From assembly GCF_002002905.1 (NCBI RefSeq), contig NZ_CP019509.1, positions 1,736,001-1,800,000 on the forward strand: a stretch of DNA of 64,000 nt. The letters are read 5' to 3'. Below are positions 18,394-26,929 of this stretch, piece by piece (the first letter of the stretch is position 1; each line of letters begins with the position of its first letter). Position numbers and translations under genes: made by a program. Origin of the DNA: Aquaspirillum sp. LM1. GTDB taxonomy: Bacteria; Pseudomonadota; Gammaproteobacteria; Burkholderiales; Aquaspirillaceae. The notes beneath the pieces were generated by a model. The model searched no databases and had not been told where the DNA came from. It saw nothing but the letters and a program-made list of their open reading frames with translations.

Positions 18394-18545
18394 AGCTTGG
18401 GAGGCTGGTGCGTCGGCAATAAACCCATTGGCAGCGCAGCATGATTACGCAGCACACCCTCGCTGCCAAGCCGGTGTCCGAGTGCTATTGTGCCATGACA
18501 GGCAGGGGAATGTCGGGTAGAACTGTGGCCAGAAACATACACTTA

Positions 18546-18595
18546 AAACATTCGTTTGAAAAACAGTTGCCACTGCCCGGTTTTGCCATTACATT
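18546..18595 (+). promoter_or_regulatory. Acyl-CoA dehydrogenase promoter with AAAC-N4-GTTT operator
   Basis: TTGCCA (18567-18572) and TACATT (18590-18595) are 17 bp apart, a good sigma-70 promoter 55 bp before the ATG. Directly upstream, AAAC-ATTC-GTTT (18546-18557) is a PsrA-type palindrome, also found before fadL and fadN. Confidence 0.6.
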
Positions 18596-18649
18596 TACCC
18601 CGCCAACACGCCATCCAGCAAGGACGGCGAACCTACACGGAGAGACATC

Positions 18650-20440
18650 ATGCCTGCATACAAAGCCCCGCTGCGCGATTTTGATTTTGTTCTGAACGAG
18701 GTGATTCAGGTTCAAAACGTGATTCCTTCCCTGCCTGGCTACGAAGAAGCCACGCAGGATGTGTTCGCGTCCTACCTGGAAGCTGCGGCCAAGTTCTGCG
18801 AAAACGAACTGGCCCCAATCAACCGCGCCGCCGACGAAGAGGGTTGCAGCTTCAACCCGGCTGACCACAGCGTCACCACCCCGACCGGTTTCAAGCACGC
18901 CTACCAGCAATACTGCGAGCTGGGCTTTACCGGCCTGGACTGTGACCCGGCCTATGGCGGCCAGGGCATGCCCAAGGTACTGGCTTTCCCGATGATGGAA
19001 ATGCAATGCTCGGCCAACGTGGCCTGGTCGATGTACCCCGGCCTGAGCCACGGCGCTTACTCGGCCATCCACGCCCATGGCACGGAAGAACAAAAAGCTA
19101 CTTACCTGCCAAAGCTGGTGGATGGCAGCTGGACCGGCACCATGTGCCTGACCGAACCACACTGCGGCACCGACCTGGGCCTGCTGAAAACCAAGGCCGA
19201 ACCGAACGGTGACGGCAGCTACAGCATCACCGGCACCAAAATCTTCATCTCCGCCGGCGAGCACGACCTGAGCGACAACATCATTCACCTGGTGCTGGCC
19301 CGCCTGCCGGATTCTCCGAAGGACGTGAAGGGCATTTCGCTGTTTATCGTGCCGAAGTTCCACGCCGACGGCAGCCGCAATCCGGTGGCCTGCGGCGCGC
19401 TGGAACACAAGATGGGCATCAAGGCCAATGCCACGGCGGTGATCAACCTCGACGGTGCCAAGGGCTATCTGATTGGCGAACGCGACAAGGGCCTGGCCTG
19501 CATGTTCACCATGATGAACGCCGCCCGTCTGGGCTGCGGCATGCAAGGCCTGGGCCTGGGTGAAGCCGCCTTCCAGGGCGCGCTGACTTATGCTCGCGAA
19601 CGCCTGCAGATGCGCGCACTGACCGGGCCGAAAGCCCCGGAAAAAGCCGCCGACCCGATCATCGTCCATCCGGACGTGCGTCGCATGCTGCTGACGCAAA
19701 AAGCCTACACCGAAGCGGGCCGCGCCATGACTGCCTGGCTGGCACTGCAACTGGACATCGAAGAAAAATCCGCTGACGAGCAAGCCCGCGCCGACGCCGC
19801 CGACCTGGTGGCACTGCTGACCCCGGTGGCCAAGGCCTTCATGACCGACAACGGCTACACCGCCACCAATATGGGCATGCAGGTGTTTGGCGGCCATGGC
19901 TTTATCCGCGAATGGGGCATGGAGCAGCTGGTGCGCGACTGCCGCATCTCGCAACTCTACGAAGGCACCAACGGGATCCAGGCCATCGACCTGCTGGGCC
20001 GCAAGGTGCTGATGGACCAAGGCCAGAAGCTGCGCAAGTTCACCAAGCAGGTGCACAAGTTCTGCGAAGCCAACAGCAACGACTCGCGTCTGAAAGACAT
20101 GGTTGATGCACTGGCCAAGCTGTTGAAGGACGTAGGCGACGTGACCATGCATGTGGGCATGCAGTCGATGATGAACCGCGACGAAGCCGGCGCTGCCGCC
20201 ACCGACTACCTGCGCCTGATTGGCCACCTGACCTATGGTTTCTTCTGGCTGTGGATGAGCAAGGTAGCGCTGGAAAAACTGGACGCCGGCAGCGGCGAAA
20301 AGGCTTTCTACGATGCCAAACTGACTACGGCCCGCTTCTACTTTGCCAAGCTGTTCCCGGAAGTGCACAGCCTGATGGTCACCCTGAAGGCCGGCGCCAA
20401 GCCGCTGATGGAGCTGGATGAAGCGCACTTTGCGTTTTAA
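18650..20440 (+). CDS. Acyl-CoA dehydrogenase with C-terminal extension
   Basis: A 596-residue FAD-dependent dehydrogenase that introduces the 2,3 double bond of acyl-CoA in beta-oxidation. The central part has MCLTEPHCGTDLGLLKTKAE and YSITGTKIFISAGEHDL (FAD/substrate binding). VFGGHGFIREWGMEQLVRD and LYEGTNGIQAIDLLGRK hold the catalytic Glu. About 120 residues follow, matching the extra C-terminal acyl-CoA dehydrogenase domain. A good promoter and a fatty-acid-type operator lie upstream, and a terminator lies downstream, so it is transcribed alone. Confidence 0.92.
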   Translation: MPAYKAPLRDFDFVLNEVIQVQNVIPSLPGYEEATQDVFASYLEAAAKFCENELAPINRAADEEGCSFNPADHSVTTPTGFKHAYQQYCELGFTGLDCDPAYGGQGMPKVLAFPMMEMQCSANVAWSMYPGLSHGAYSAIHAHGTEEQKATYLPKLVDGSWTGTMCLTEPHCGTDLGLLKTKAEPNGDGSYSITGTKIFISAGEHDLSDNIIHLVLARLPDSPKDVKGISLFIVPKFHADGSRNPVACGALEHKMGIKANATAVINLDGAKGYLIGERDKGLACMFTMMNAARLGCGMQGLGLGEAAFQGALTYARERLQMRALTGPKAPEKAADPIIVHPDVRRMLLTQKAYTEAGRAMTAWLALQLDIEEKSADEQARADAADLVALLTPVAKAFMTDNGYTATNMGMQVFGGHGFIREWGMEQLVRDCRISQLYEGTNGIQAIDLLGRKVLMDQGQKLRKFTKQVHKFCEANSNDSRLKDMVDALAKLLKDVGDVTMHVGMQSMMNRDEAGAAATDYLRLIGHLTYGFFWLWMSKVALEKLDAGSGEKAFYDAKLTTARFYFAKLFPEVHSLMVTLKAGAKPLMELDEAHFAF

Positions 20441-20515
20441 ATCCTGAATGCCTGTCGCCAGCATGGCGGCGGCAGGCTGTGTGCATCGTGTGTTGTGATG
20501 GACAACATGCCCTTG

Positions 20516-20556
20516 ACACCGCGTTTCCGAGCATTTCGGCAGCGCGGTGTTTTTTT
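20516..20556 (+). terminator. Intrinsic terminator after the acyl-CoA dehydrogenase
   Basis: ACACCGCG pairs with CGCGGTGT and is followed by seven T. Confidence 0.8.
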
Positions 20557-20732
20557 ATCTGCCAGGGGTATGACAAGTAGTTTTACGAATTGCTCAGCGC
20601 ATCCTCAACGCCTATACTGCCGCATCCGTTATTCCATTGGCGAATACCGGTCGGCGTCAACGTAACCGGTTCAGCCGCACGATGCGCCGTTTATCCGTGA
20701 GCGTTCTCATAGCCTAACTAAGGATGTCCATC

Positions 20733-21161
20733 ATGCATGTTCCCTACTTTTGGTTCGTTCTGGCGGCATTTGCGCTGGTGATCGAGATGATATTTGGCAC
20801 GTTCTACCTGCTGGTGGCCGGTGTGGCTGCCATGCTGGCCGGGCTGGCCGGCGTGGGGGGCTATCTCGACCTGCCTGGCCAAATATTTCTGACCATCAGT
20901 CTGACAGCCCTGGGTTGCTGGCAGCTGTGGCAATATCAGCTCAAACAGCAGCGCCGCCCGCTGGAAGCGCTGGAAGTCATCGGCCAAACCGTGGAAGTGG
21001 AGCAATGGCTCAGCCCGCAACAGGCCCGCGTGCAATGGCGTGGCGCGCACTGGGATGCCCGGCTGGCCAAGGGCCAGGCCAGCCAGAATGGCCAGGCCAC
21101 TTACATCATCAGCGCTCAGGAAGGCAATCTGCTGTGGATTGAGCAGTTCTCCGAGCGCTGA
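20733..21161 (+). CDS. NfeD-like membrane protein
   Basis: A 142-residue inner-membrane protein. Two or three hydrophobic segments at the N-terminus (FWFVLAAFALVIEMIFGTFYLLVAGVAAM) lead into a short OB-fold-like soluble domain (VEQWLSPQQARVQWRGAHWDARL). This is the short NfeD type usually paired with an SPFH/stomatin protein; no such gene is adjacent here. AAGGA lies at proper distance from the ATG at 20733, which I prefer to the in-frame ATG 9 bp upstream. Confidence 0.75.
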   Translation: MHVPYFWFVLAAFALVIEMIFGTFYLLVAGVAAMLAGLAGVGGYLDLPGQIFLTISLTALGCWQLWQYQLKQQRRPLEALEVIGQTVEVEQWLSPQQARVQWRGAHWDARLAKGQASQNGQATYIISAQEGNLLWIEQFSER

Positions 21162-21314
21162 TGCCCTGCCGTGCGCGTGGGCTCGCCGTCTTTGAGCCTG
21201 CGCGCTTCACCCCACGCTGCGCCATGCTGGCCTGATGCAGCCTCACCGCCGCCGCCAGGGCTGTCGTATACTGCTCGTCCTGCTTATCTTCTTTATCTCG
21301 CGAGCGCCCGAGCC

Positions 21315-22901
21315 ATGTCCGACCCCACCGCCCCCCTGCTTCATCTGCATCAGCTTGGCGTGCGCTTTGGCTCGGTCGATGTGGTGCGCGAGGTGTCGCT
21401 GACGGTGGCACATGGCGAAAAACTGGCGCTGGTGGGCGAATCCGGCTCGGGCAAAACCGTCACCGCGCAGGCCATTTTGCGGCTGAACCGCGATGTCGGC
21501 TATCAGGGCCAGATTCTGCTGGAAGGCCGTGATGTACTGGCCTTGCCAGAGCGGGCAATGCGCAGCGTGCGCGGGCGCGAGGTGGCGATGATTTTTCAGG
21601 AGCCAATGAGCGCGCTGAATCCGCTCTACACCATTGGCAACCAGATCACCGAAGCGCTGAGCGAACACCTGGGCATGAACGCCCGTCAGGCGCACACCGA
21701 AGCCATTGCCCTGCTGGCGCGCACCGGGATTCCCGAACCGGAGCGCAAGGTCAACAGCTATCCGTTTCAGCTGTCTGGTGGCCAGCGTCAACGGGCGATG
21801 ATAGCCATGGCGCTGGCGTGCCGGCCCAAGCTGCTGATTGCCGACGAACCCACCACCGCGCTGGACGTGACTGTCCAGGCACAGATTCTGGCGCTGCTGG
21901 CCGATGTGCAGCGCGAGTTCGGCATGGCCGTGCTGCTGATTACCCACGACCTGAATCTGGTGCGCCGGTTTGCCGACCGGGTGGCGGTGATGCAAGCCGG
22001 GCAAATTGTGGAAACCGGTACAGTAACCGACGTGTTTGCCCGTCCGCAGCATCCCTACACCCGCCAGTTGCTCGACAGCCGCCCGCCTGCGCTGACCAAC
22101 AGCGAAGGCACGCCGCAAGCCGCCGACGTGGTGCGCGCCGAATCGGTGTCGCTGGCGTTCAGCCAGCGCAGCGGCTGGTGGCGAACCCGGCAAACGCCGG
22201 TGCTGCACGATATTTCCCTGCGCCTGCGCGCCGGACACACCCTGGGCATTGTCGGTGAATCCGGCTCGGGTAAAACCACGCTGGGGCTGGCGCTGCTGCG
22301 CCTGCTGGAAAGCCGGCCCTCGGGCCGGGTGGTGGTGGCCGGGCAGGACGTGTCCACCTTGCCGGCCAAAGCCTTACGCGCCTTGCGCCGGCAGGCGCAG
22401 GTGGTGTTTCAGGATCCGTTTGCCAGCCTGTCGCCGCGGATGACGGTGGGCGAAATTGTAGGAGAAGGGCTGGCGCTGCACGAACCGCAGCTGGGGGCCG
22501 ACGCCCGGCTGGCGCGGGTACGGGCGATGCTGGAAGAAGTGGGACTGGCGGCAGACTGCCTGCAACGCTATCCGCACGAGTTTTCCGGCGGGCAGCGCCA
22601 GCGGATTGCCATTGCCCGCGCGCTGATTTTGCGCCCGCAACTGTTGCTGCTGGATGAACCCACCTCGGCACTGGACGTGTCGATCCAGCATCAGGTGCTG
22701 ACCCTGCTGCGCGAGGTGCAGCAGCGCTATGGCGTGGCCTATCTGTTCATCAGCCACGATCTGGCGGTGATCCGCTCGATGGCGCACGATGTGCTGGTGC
22801 TGCACCAGGGCCGGGTGGTGGAAAGCGGCCCGGCAGCGCAGGTGTTTGCCGCGCCACAAGCGGCATACACCCAGGCACTGCTGGCGGCGGCGCTGGGCTA
22901 A
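21315..22901 (+). CDS. Double-ATPase ABC transporter protein, YejF/oligopeptide type
   Basis: A 528-residue protein of two fused ABC ATPase domains. Walker A is GESGSGKT in both halves; the signatures are [15 protein letters not shown] and [15 protein letters not shown]; the Walker B motifs are [12 protein letters not shown] and [12 protein letters not shown]. The oligopeptide-importer extension [13 protein letters not shown] follows domain one. This is the YejF layout for peptide or microcin C uptake. No yejA, yejB or yejE gene is adjacent, so its membrane partners must be elsewhere. The ATG at 21315 starts [15 protein letters not shown]; longer in-frame sequence upstream is not family-like. 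Confidence 0.85.
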   Translation: MSDPTAPLLHLHQLGVRFGSVDVVREVSLTVAHGEKLALVGESGSGKTVTAQAILRLNRDVGYQGQILLEGRDVLALPERAMRSVRGREVAMIFQEPMSALNPLYTIGNQITEALSEHLGMNARQAHTEAIALLARTGIPEPERKVNSYPFQLSGGQRQRAMIAMALACRPKLLIADEPTTALDVTVQAQILALLADVQREFGMAVLLITHDLNLVRRFADRVAVMQAGQIVETGTVTDVFARPQHPYTRQLLDSRPPALTNSEGTPQAADVVRAESVSLAFSQRSGWWRTRQTPVLHDISLRLRAGHTLGIVGESGSGKTTLGLALLRLLESRPSGRVVVAGQDVSTLPAKALRALRRQAQVVFQDPFASLSPRMTVGEIVGEGLALHEPQLGADARLARVRAMLEEVGLAADCLQRYPHEFSGGQRQRIAIARALILRPQLLLLDEPTSALDVSIQHQVLTLLREVQQRYGVAYLFISHDLAVIRSMAHDVLVLHQGRVVESGPAAQVFAAPQAAYTQALLAAALG

Positions 22902-22907
22902 GAGCCG

Positions 22908-23450
22908 CTAGTCGCCCGTCACGTTGAAATACCAGGGTTTATACGAGCAAGTTTATGCAGGGTATCTCGGTTTAATTTCTGTTAAAACAAAACCTTACTC
23001 TGCCATAGCGAACCACCCACCGCGCCCCACCGCGTCATTCCCGCGCAGGCGGGAATCCAGGGGCATCCACAGCGTGCAGCGGGTATGAGCACTCACGACC
23101 GTCCCGCCATGCAGGCCCCCATGATGCACGCTGTGGCGCGGTCTGGGTTCCCGCCTGCGCGGGAACGACAAGTCGGGTGAGGTTCATGCCGAAAGCGGTC
23201 TAGCCGCCCGTCACGTTAAAATACCAGGATTCATACGAGCACGTTTATGCAGGGCATCTCGGTTTAATTTCTGTTAAAACAAAACCTTACTCTGCCACAG
23301 CGAACCACCCACCGCGCCCCACCGCGTCATTCCCGCGCAGGCGGGAATCCAGTAGCATCCACAGCGTGCAGCGGGTATGAGCACTCACGACCGTCCCGCC
23401 ATGCAGGCCCCCGCGACGCACCGCTGTGGCGCGGTCTGGGCTCCCGCCAG
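22908..23450. repeat. Tandem copies of repeat family B
   Basis: Two direct copies, 22908-23199 and 23200-23450, share CTAG-[TC]CGCCCGTCACGTT ends, the stretch TTAATTTCTGTTAAAACAAA and the ATTCCCGCGCAGGCGGGAAT palindrome (23037-23056 and 23329-23348). The second copy is cut short exactly where the nlpC-type gene ends. Nothing else is seen in this 550-bp gap. Confidence 0.8.
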
Positions 23451-23987
23451 TCAGTCAAACACCGTGCGTGCGCCCTCCAGCCGGTCGGCAAAGTAGCCGG
23501 AGGCCAGGGTGTCCACCCGGATATTGCTGTTGGTGCGCGGGGCGTGGATAAACTTGCCATCACCAATATAAATGCCCATATGGGAAAATGGCCGGTTCAT
23601 GGTGTTGAAAAACACCATATCGCCCGCGCGCATTTTGCTCAGTGCAATCGGCTTGGTGCTCTCGGCAATTTGTTTGGCGTTGTGCGGCAGGCTGACATTC
23701 ACGGCGTTTTTATAGATAAACGCCGCCATGCCACTGCAATCCAGCCCGGCTTCCGGGTTGCTGCCGCCAAACTTATAGCCCACATCCAGCAGGCCCAGCG
23801 CGTACATCACCACTTCACGCGCGTCGCCCGACGCCTGCAGATTGGCCAGGCTGCGGTTGGCGTTGGGCCTGGCGCTGGCGGTGCGCGGTGGTTTGGGCTT
23901 GCTGGCAGTGGGGGCGGGTTTGTGTGGCGGTGGGCTGCTGCTGGAGCAGGCCCCCAGGCCAAACAGCGCCAGCACGCCCAGCAGCAT
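23451..23987 (-). CDS. NlpC/P60 family lipoprotein, cell-wall endopeptidase
   Basis: A 178-residue protein. The signal peptide MLLGVLALFGLGAC ends in a lipobox (LGAC), followed by a Ser/Pro/Lys-rich linker and an NlpC/P60 cysteine peptidase domain. The catalytic Cys is in AGLDCSGMAAFIYK, the His in FSHMGIYIGDGKFIHAPR. It probably cleaves peptidoglycan stem peptides. I chose the ATG at 23987, 23 bp after the uup stop, as the only start giving a clean lipoprotein signal; the Shine-Dalgarno sequence is weak, so coupling to uup is likely. The stop codon abuts a repeat element. Confidence 0.85.
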   Translation of the reverse strand: MLLGVLALFGLGACSSSSPPPHKPAPTASKPKPPRTASARPNANRSLANLQASGDAREVVMYALGLLDVGYKFGGSNPEAGLDCSGMAAFIYKNAVNVSLPHNAKQIAESTKPIALSKMRAGDMVFFNTMNRPFSHMGIYIGDGKFIHAPRTNSNIRVDTLASGYFADRLEGARTVFD

Positions 23988-24010
23988 GGCCGCGCGCGGC
24001 CAGGCAGCGC

Positions 24011-25948
24011 TTAGCTGGCCCGGCTTTCCAGCGCATCCCAGCGCGCCAGTTTGTCCAGCAACAGGGTATCGATTTCGTTCACGCGGAGTTGCCATTCGTG
24101 CGCCTGTTTCGGGTCGGTTTTGTAGATATCCGGGTTGAGCAAGGCTTCCTGCAGCGCGGCCTGTTCGGCTTCCAGCTCGGCAATCTCATCCGGCAGGCGC
24201 TCCAGTTCGCGGGTTTCGTTGTAGCTGAGCTTATTGCTGTCGCGTCGGGCCGGGCGTGCCTTGTTGTCAGGCTTGTCGGCGGGTTTGTCGCTGACGCTGT
24301 TGACCGTCACCGTCCGGCTGGCCTGCGCGGCCAGTTCGGCCATGCGCGCCTGGGTGTTGACCCAGTCGCTGTAGCCGCCGGGGTATTCCATCAGTTGGCC
24401 ATTGCCCTCAAAAGCAATCACCTGGGTGGCGACGTTATCCAGAAACGCCCGGTCATGGCTGACCAGAAACACCGTGCCGCCGTAATCGGCCAGTAATTGC
24501 TCCAGAAGTTCCAGCGTGTCGATATCCAGATCGTTGGTCGGTTCGTCCAGCACCAGCACATTGGCCGGGCGGGTAAACAGCTGGGCCAGCAACAGGCGGT
24601 TGCGTTCGCCGCCGGACAGCGAGCTGACCGGGCTTTTGGCCCGTGCCGGCGAGAACAGGAAATCTTCCAGATAGCTCATCACATGGCGACGCTGACCGCC
24701 GATTTCGACAAAATCCTTGCCGTCGCCAATCACATCAACAATGGCCATATTGTCGTCCAGCACACTGCGAAACTGGTCGAAATAAGCAATTTCCAGCTTG
24801 CTGCCCGGCTTGACCACACCGCTGTCCGGCTGGATTTCGCCCAGAATCAGCTTGAGCAGGGTGGTTTTACCCACGCCATTGGGGCCAATCAGGCCAATGC
24901 GGTCGCCACGCAGCAAACGGGTGGTGAAATCGCGAATCAGCAGCTTGCCATCATAGCCCTTGCTGACTTGCTCCAGCTCGGCTACCAGCTTGCCCGAGCG
25001 CTCGCCGGGGTCGAGGCGGAAATTCACCTGGCCGACACGTTCGCGACGGGCGGCGCGGTCGCGGCGCAATTGCTCCAGGCGCAGCACCCGGCCTTCGTTG
25101 CGGGTGCGCCGCGCCTCCACGCCCTTGCGGATCCACACTTCTTCCTGGGCCAGAAACTTGTCAAACTTGCGGCTTTGCTCGGCTTCCACCGCCAGTTCGT
25201 CGGCCTTGCGCGTCTGGTAGGCGCTGAAGCTGCCCGGATAGCTGCGCAAGATGCCCCGATCCAGCTCAATAATCCGGGTGGCGACATTGTCCAGAAAGCG
25301 CCGGTCGTGGGTAATCAGCAGCACGCTGCCGGCAAAGTTCTTCAGCAGGGTTTCCAGCCATTCAATGGCGGCAATGTCCAGGTGGTTGGTGGGTTCGTCC
25401 AGCAGCAGCACATCGGGCGAGCACACCAGCGCCTGCGCCAGCGCCACGCGCTTTTTCCAGCCGCCGGACAACTCGCCCACCCGCTGTTCGGTGGGCAGGC
25501 CCAGATGCGACAGGGTGGCTTCAATCAGGCTTTCCAGTTGCCAGCCCTGGCGCGCTTCCAGCTCGGTCTGGATCACCTGCATGGCAGCCAGCACGGCTTC
25601 GTGGTTGTCGTCGGACGGGGTGGACAGCGCCTGCACGGCGTGGTGATAGTCGGTCAGCAGCTGGCGCAAATCACCCAGCCCTTCGGCCACTGCTTCAAAC
25701 ACGGTGTGGGCCGGATCCAGCACCGGCTCTTGCGGCACGTAGGCCACACGGGCGTCGCTCTGGGCAATGATGCGGCCATCGTCGAGCTTGACGCTGCCGG
25801 CAATGGCCTTGAGCAGCGAGGACTTGCCCGCGCCGTTGCGGCCAATCAGGCCGACGCGCTCGCCGGGTTCGAGACTGAAATCAACCTGGTCGAGCAGGGG
25901 AACGTGCCCAAACGCCAGGCAGGCTTTTTCCACGGTAATCAGCGGCAT
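24011..25948 (-). CDS. uup: ABC-F family ATPase Uup
   Basis: A 645-residue soluble protein with two ABC domains. Walker A is GRNGAGKSSLLKAI and GPNGVGKTTLLKL; the signatures are LSGGWKKRVALAQAL and LSGGERNRLLLAQL; the Walker B motifs LLLDEPTNHLD and LVLDEPTNDLD are linked by a charged coiled region (EEVWIRKGVEARRTRNEGR). A C-terminal coiled coil (DEIAELEAEQAALQEALL) marks the Uup subgroup, which acts on ribosomes or branched DNA and affects transposon excision. It is transcribed away from the small gene at 26103 and upstream of the NlpC lipoprotein. Confidence 0.93.
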   Translation of the reverse strand: MPLITVEKACLAFGHVPLLDQVDFSLEPGERVGLIGRNGAGKSSLLKAIAGSVKLDDGRIIAQSDARVAYVPQEPVLDPAHTVFEAVAEGLGDLRQLLTDYHHAVQALSTPSDDNHEAVLAAMQVIQTELEARQGWQLESLIEATLSHLGLPTEQRVGELSGGWKKRVALAQALVCSPDVLLLDEPTNHLDIAAIEWLETLLKNFAGSVLLITHDRRFLDNVATRIIELDRGILRSYPGSFSAYQTRKADELAVEAEQSRKFDKFLAQEEVWIRKGVEARRTRNEGRVLRLEQLRRDRAARRERVGQVNFRLDPGERSGKLVAELEQVSKGYDGKLLIRDFTTRLLRGDRIGLIGPNGVGKTTLLKLILGEIQPDSGVVKPGSKLEIAYFDQFRSVLDDNMAIVDVIGDGKDFVEIGGQRRHVMSYLEDFLFSPARAKSPVSSLSGGERNRLLLAQLFTRPANVLVLDEPTNDLDIDTLELLEQLLADYGGTVFLVSHDRAFLDNVATQVIAFEGNGQLMEYPGGYSDWVNTQARMAELAAQASRTVTVNSVSDKPADKPDNKARPARRDSNKLSYNETRELERLPDEIAELEAEQAALQEALLNPDIYKTDPKQAHEWQLRVNEIDTLLLDKLARWDALESRAS

Positions 25949-25980
25949 GGTGGGGTGCTAAGGTTGGCAATGAAGGCGAA

Positions 25981-26006
25981 ATTGTAGCATGCGCACCTGC
26001 TACAAT
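25981..26006. promoter_or_regulatory. Palindrome ATTGTAGCA-N8-TGCTACAAT between divergent genes
   Basis: A perfect 9-bp inverted repeat carries a TACAAT -10-like box on each strand. One (26001-26006) faces the small gene at 26103; the other faces uup. It may be a shared operator or a pair of back-to-back -10 elements. Confidence 0.45.
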
Positions 26007-26102
26007 ACGCGCCAGCCGGATCGGTGCGCTGCACTGCGCCCGTCCCGATCTGCCCCCTGATCTGCCCTGGCCATCTGGCCGGGGGTTTGCCGGAGTATGA
26101 CC

Positions 26103-26450
26103 ATGTATTTTGTTGACCGCGCCGTGGCGGTAATCAAGCCGAAGCAACCGTTTGCCGACTGGCTCAATGCCGTGCCGGACAACGATATGGATTTGTCGCT
26201 GGACAGCCTGCGGGCCGACAGCACGGTGATCCTGATTCCGGAATTCGAAGAACCGGAAGAAGGCGTGGCCTATATTGATGAAATCTTTGAAACATTGTTT
26301 CAGATGGAACTCTCCAGCTGGTACGACGACGAAAGCCTGTGGCCACAAGACCGTTCGCTGAAAACCTTCTGGGAATGGTTCGACGTTGAAATTCACTCCA
26401 CGGTGATTGATTCGCTGGACGATGCGCTGGAAAACACCTCCATCCACTGA
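26103..26450 (+). CDS. Conserved hypothetical acidic protein
   Basis: A 115-residue, strongly acidic soluble protein beginning MYFVDRAVAVIKPKQPFADWLNAVP and containing STVILIPEFEEPEEGVAYIDEIFETLFQMELSSW, with many Asp, Glu and Trp. I recognise it only as a conserved small protein of unknown function in betaproteobacteria. GGAG lies 7 bp before the ATG at 26103; the ATG at 26097 is too close. It overlaps the next gene by about 29 bp, which suggests translational coupling. Confidence 0.75.
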   Translation: MYFVDRAVAVIKPKQPFADWLNAVPDNDMDLSLDSLRADSTVILIPEFEEPEEGVAYIDEIFETLFQMELSSWYDDESLWPQDRSLKTFWEWFDVEIHSTVIDSLDDALENTSIH

Positions 26451-26913
26451 GCACGCGTGGCGGTCGCAGGGCGCTCACGCCGACCTGACGCCGTTTACCG
26501 TGACGCTGACGCGTTCGTGCAATGCACTGGCGGTGCTGCTGGCCGTGCTGATACTGGCGGCACTGGTCGCTTGGCATGCGCCGCCCGCCAGCCTGCTGGC
26601 CGCGCCCCTGCTGCTGTGGCCCGCCTGGCGCGCCGCCCGGCAAAGCGGCTGGCTGGGTGCCGCCCTGCCCGAACTGGCGGTGACGGCCCGTGGCGAGCTG
26701 ATCCTGCAGCATGCCGGCTACGCCGAAGCGGTGAGCGTGGCCGCCGACAGTTATGTCTCACCATGGCTGATGGTGCTGCAGCTGGACACCCTGCATGGCC
26801 GCCAGACGCTGCTGCTGACCGTGGACTCTGCCCCAGCCGACGCCTTGCGCCGGTTGCGGGTTTATTTGCGCTGGCGCATTGCGCCGCATTGTGGTGCTTC
26901 AGCCCACCCCTGA
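26422..26913 (+). CDS. YgfX-like small membrane protein
   Basis: A protein of about 163 residues with two closely spaced hydrophobic segments (ALAVLLAVLILAALVAW, ASLLAAPLLLWPAW) followed by a beta-rich soluble part (ELAVTARGELILQHAGYAE, SPWLMVLQLDTLHGRQTLLL). This layout is like YgfX/CptA-type proteins. The start is uncertain: the ATG at 26422 overlaps the upstream gene; TTG at 26407 or GTG at 26500 are alternatives. It precedes folC by 16 bp and is probably in the same transcript. Confidence 0.55.
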   Translation: MRWKTPPSTEHAWRSQGAHADLTPFTVTLTRSCNALAVLLAVLILAALVAWHAPPASLLAAPLLLWPAWRAARQSGWLGAALPELAVTARGELILQHAGYAEAVSVAADSYVSPWLMVLQLDTLHGRQTLLLTVDSAPADALRRLRVYLRWRIAPHCGASAHP

Positions 26914-26929
26914 CAGGAAAACATCCTAG

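Noticed and set aside
22908-23450. Possible CRISPR array because of regularly spaced identical blocks
   Set aside because: There are only two units of about 292 bp with internal palindromes and no short repeat/spacer alternation; they are dispersed intergenic repeats.
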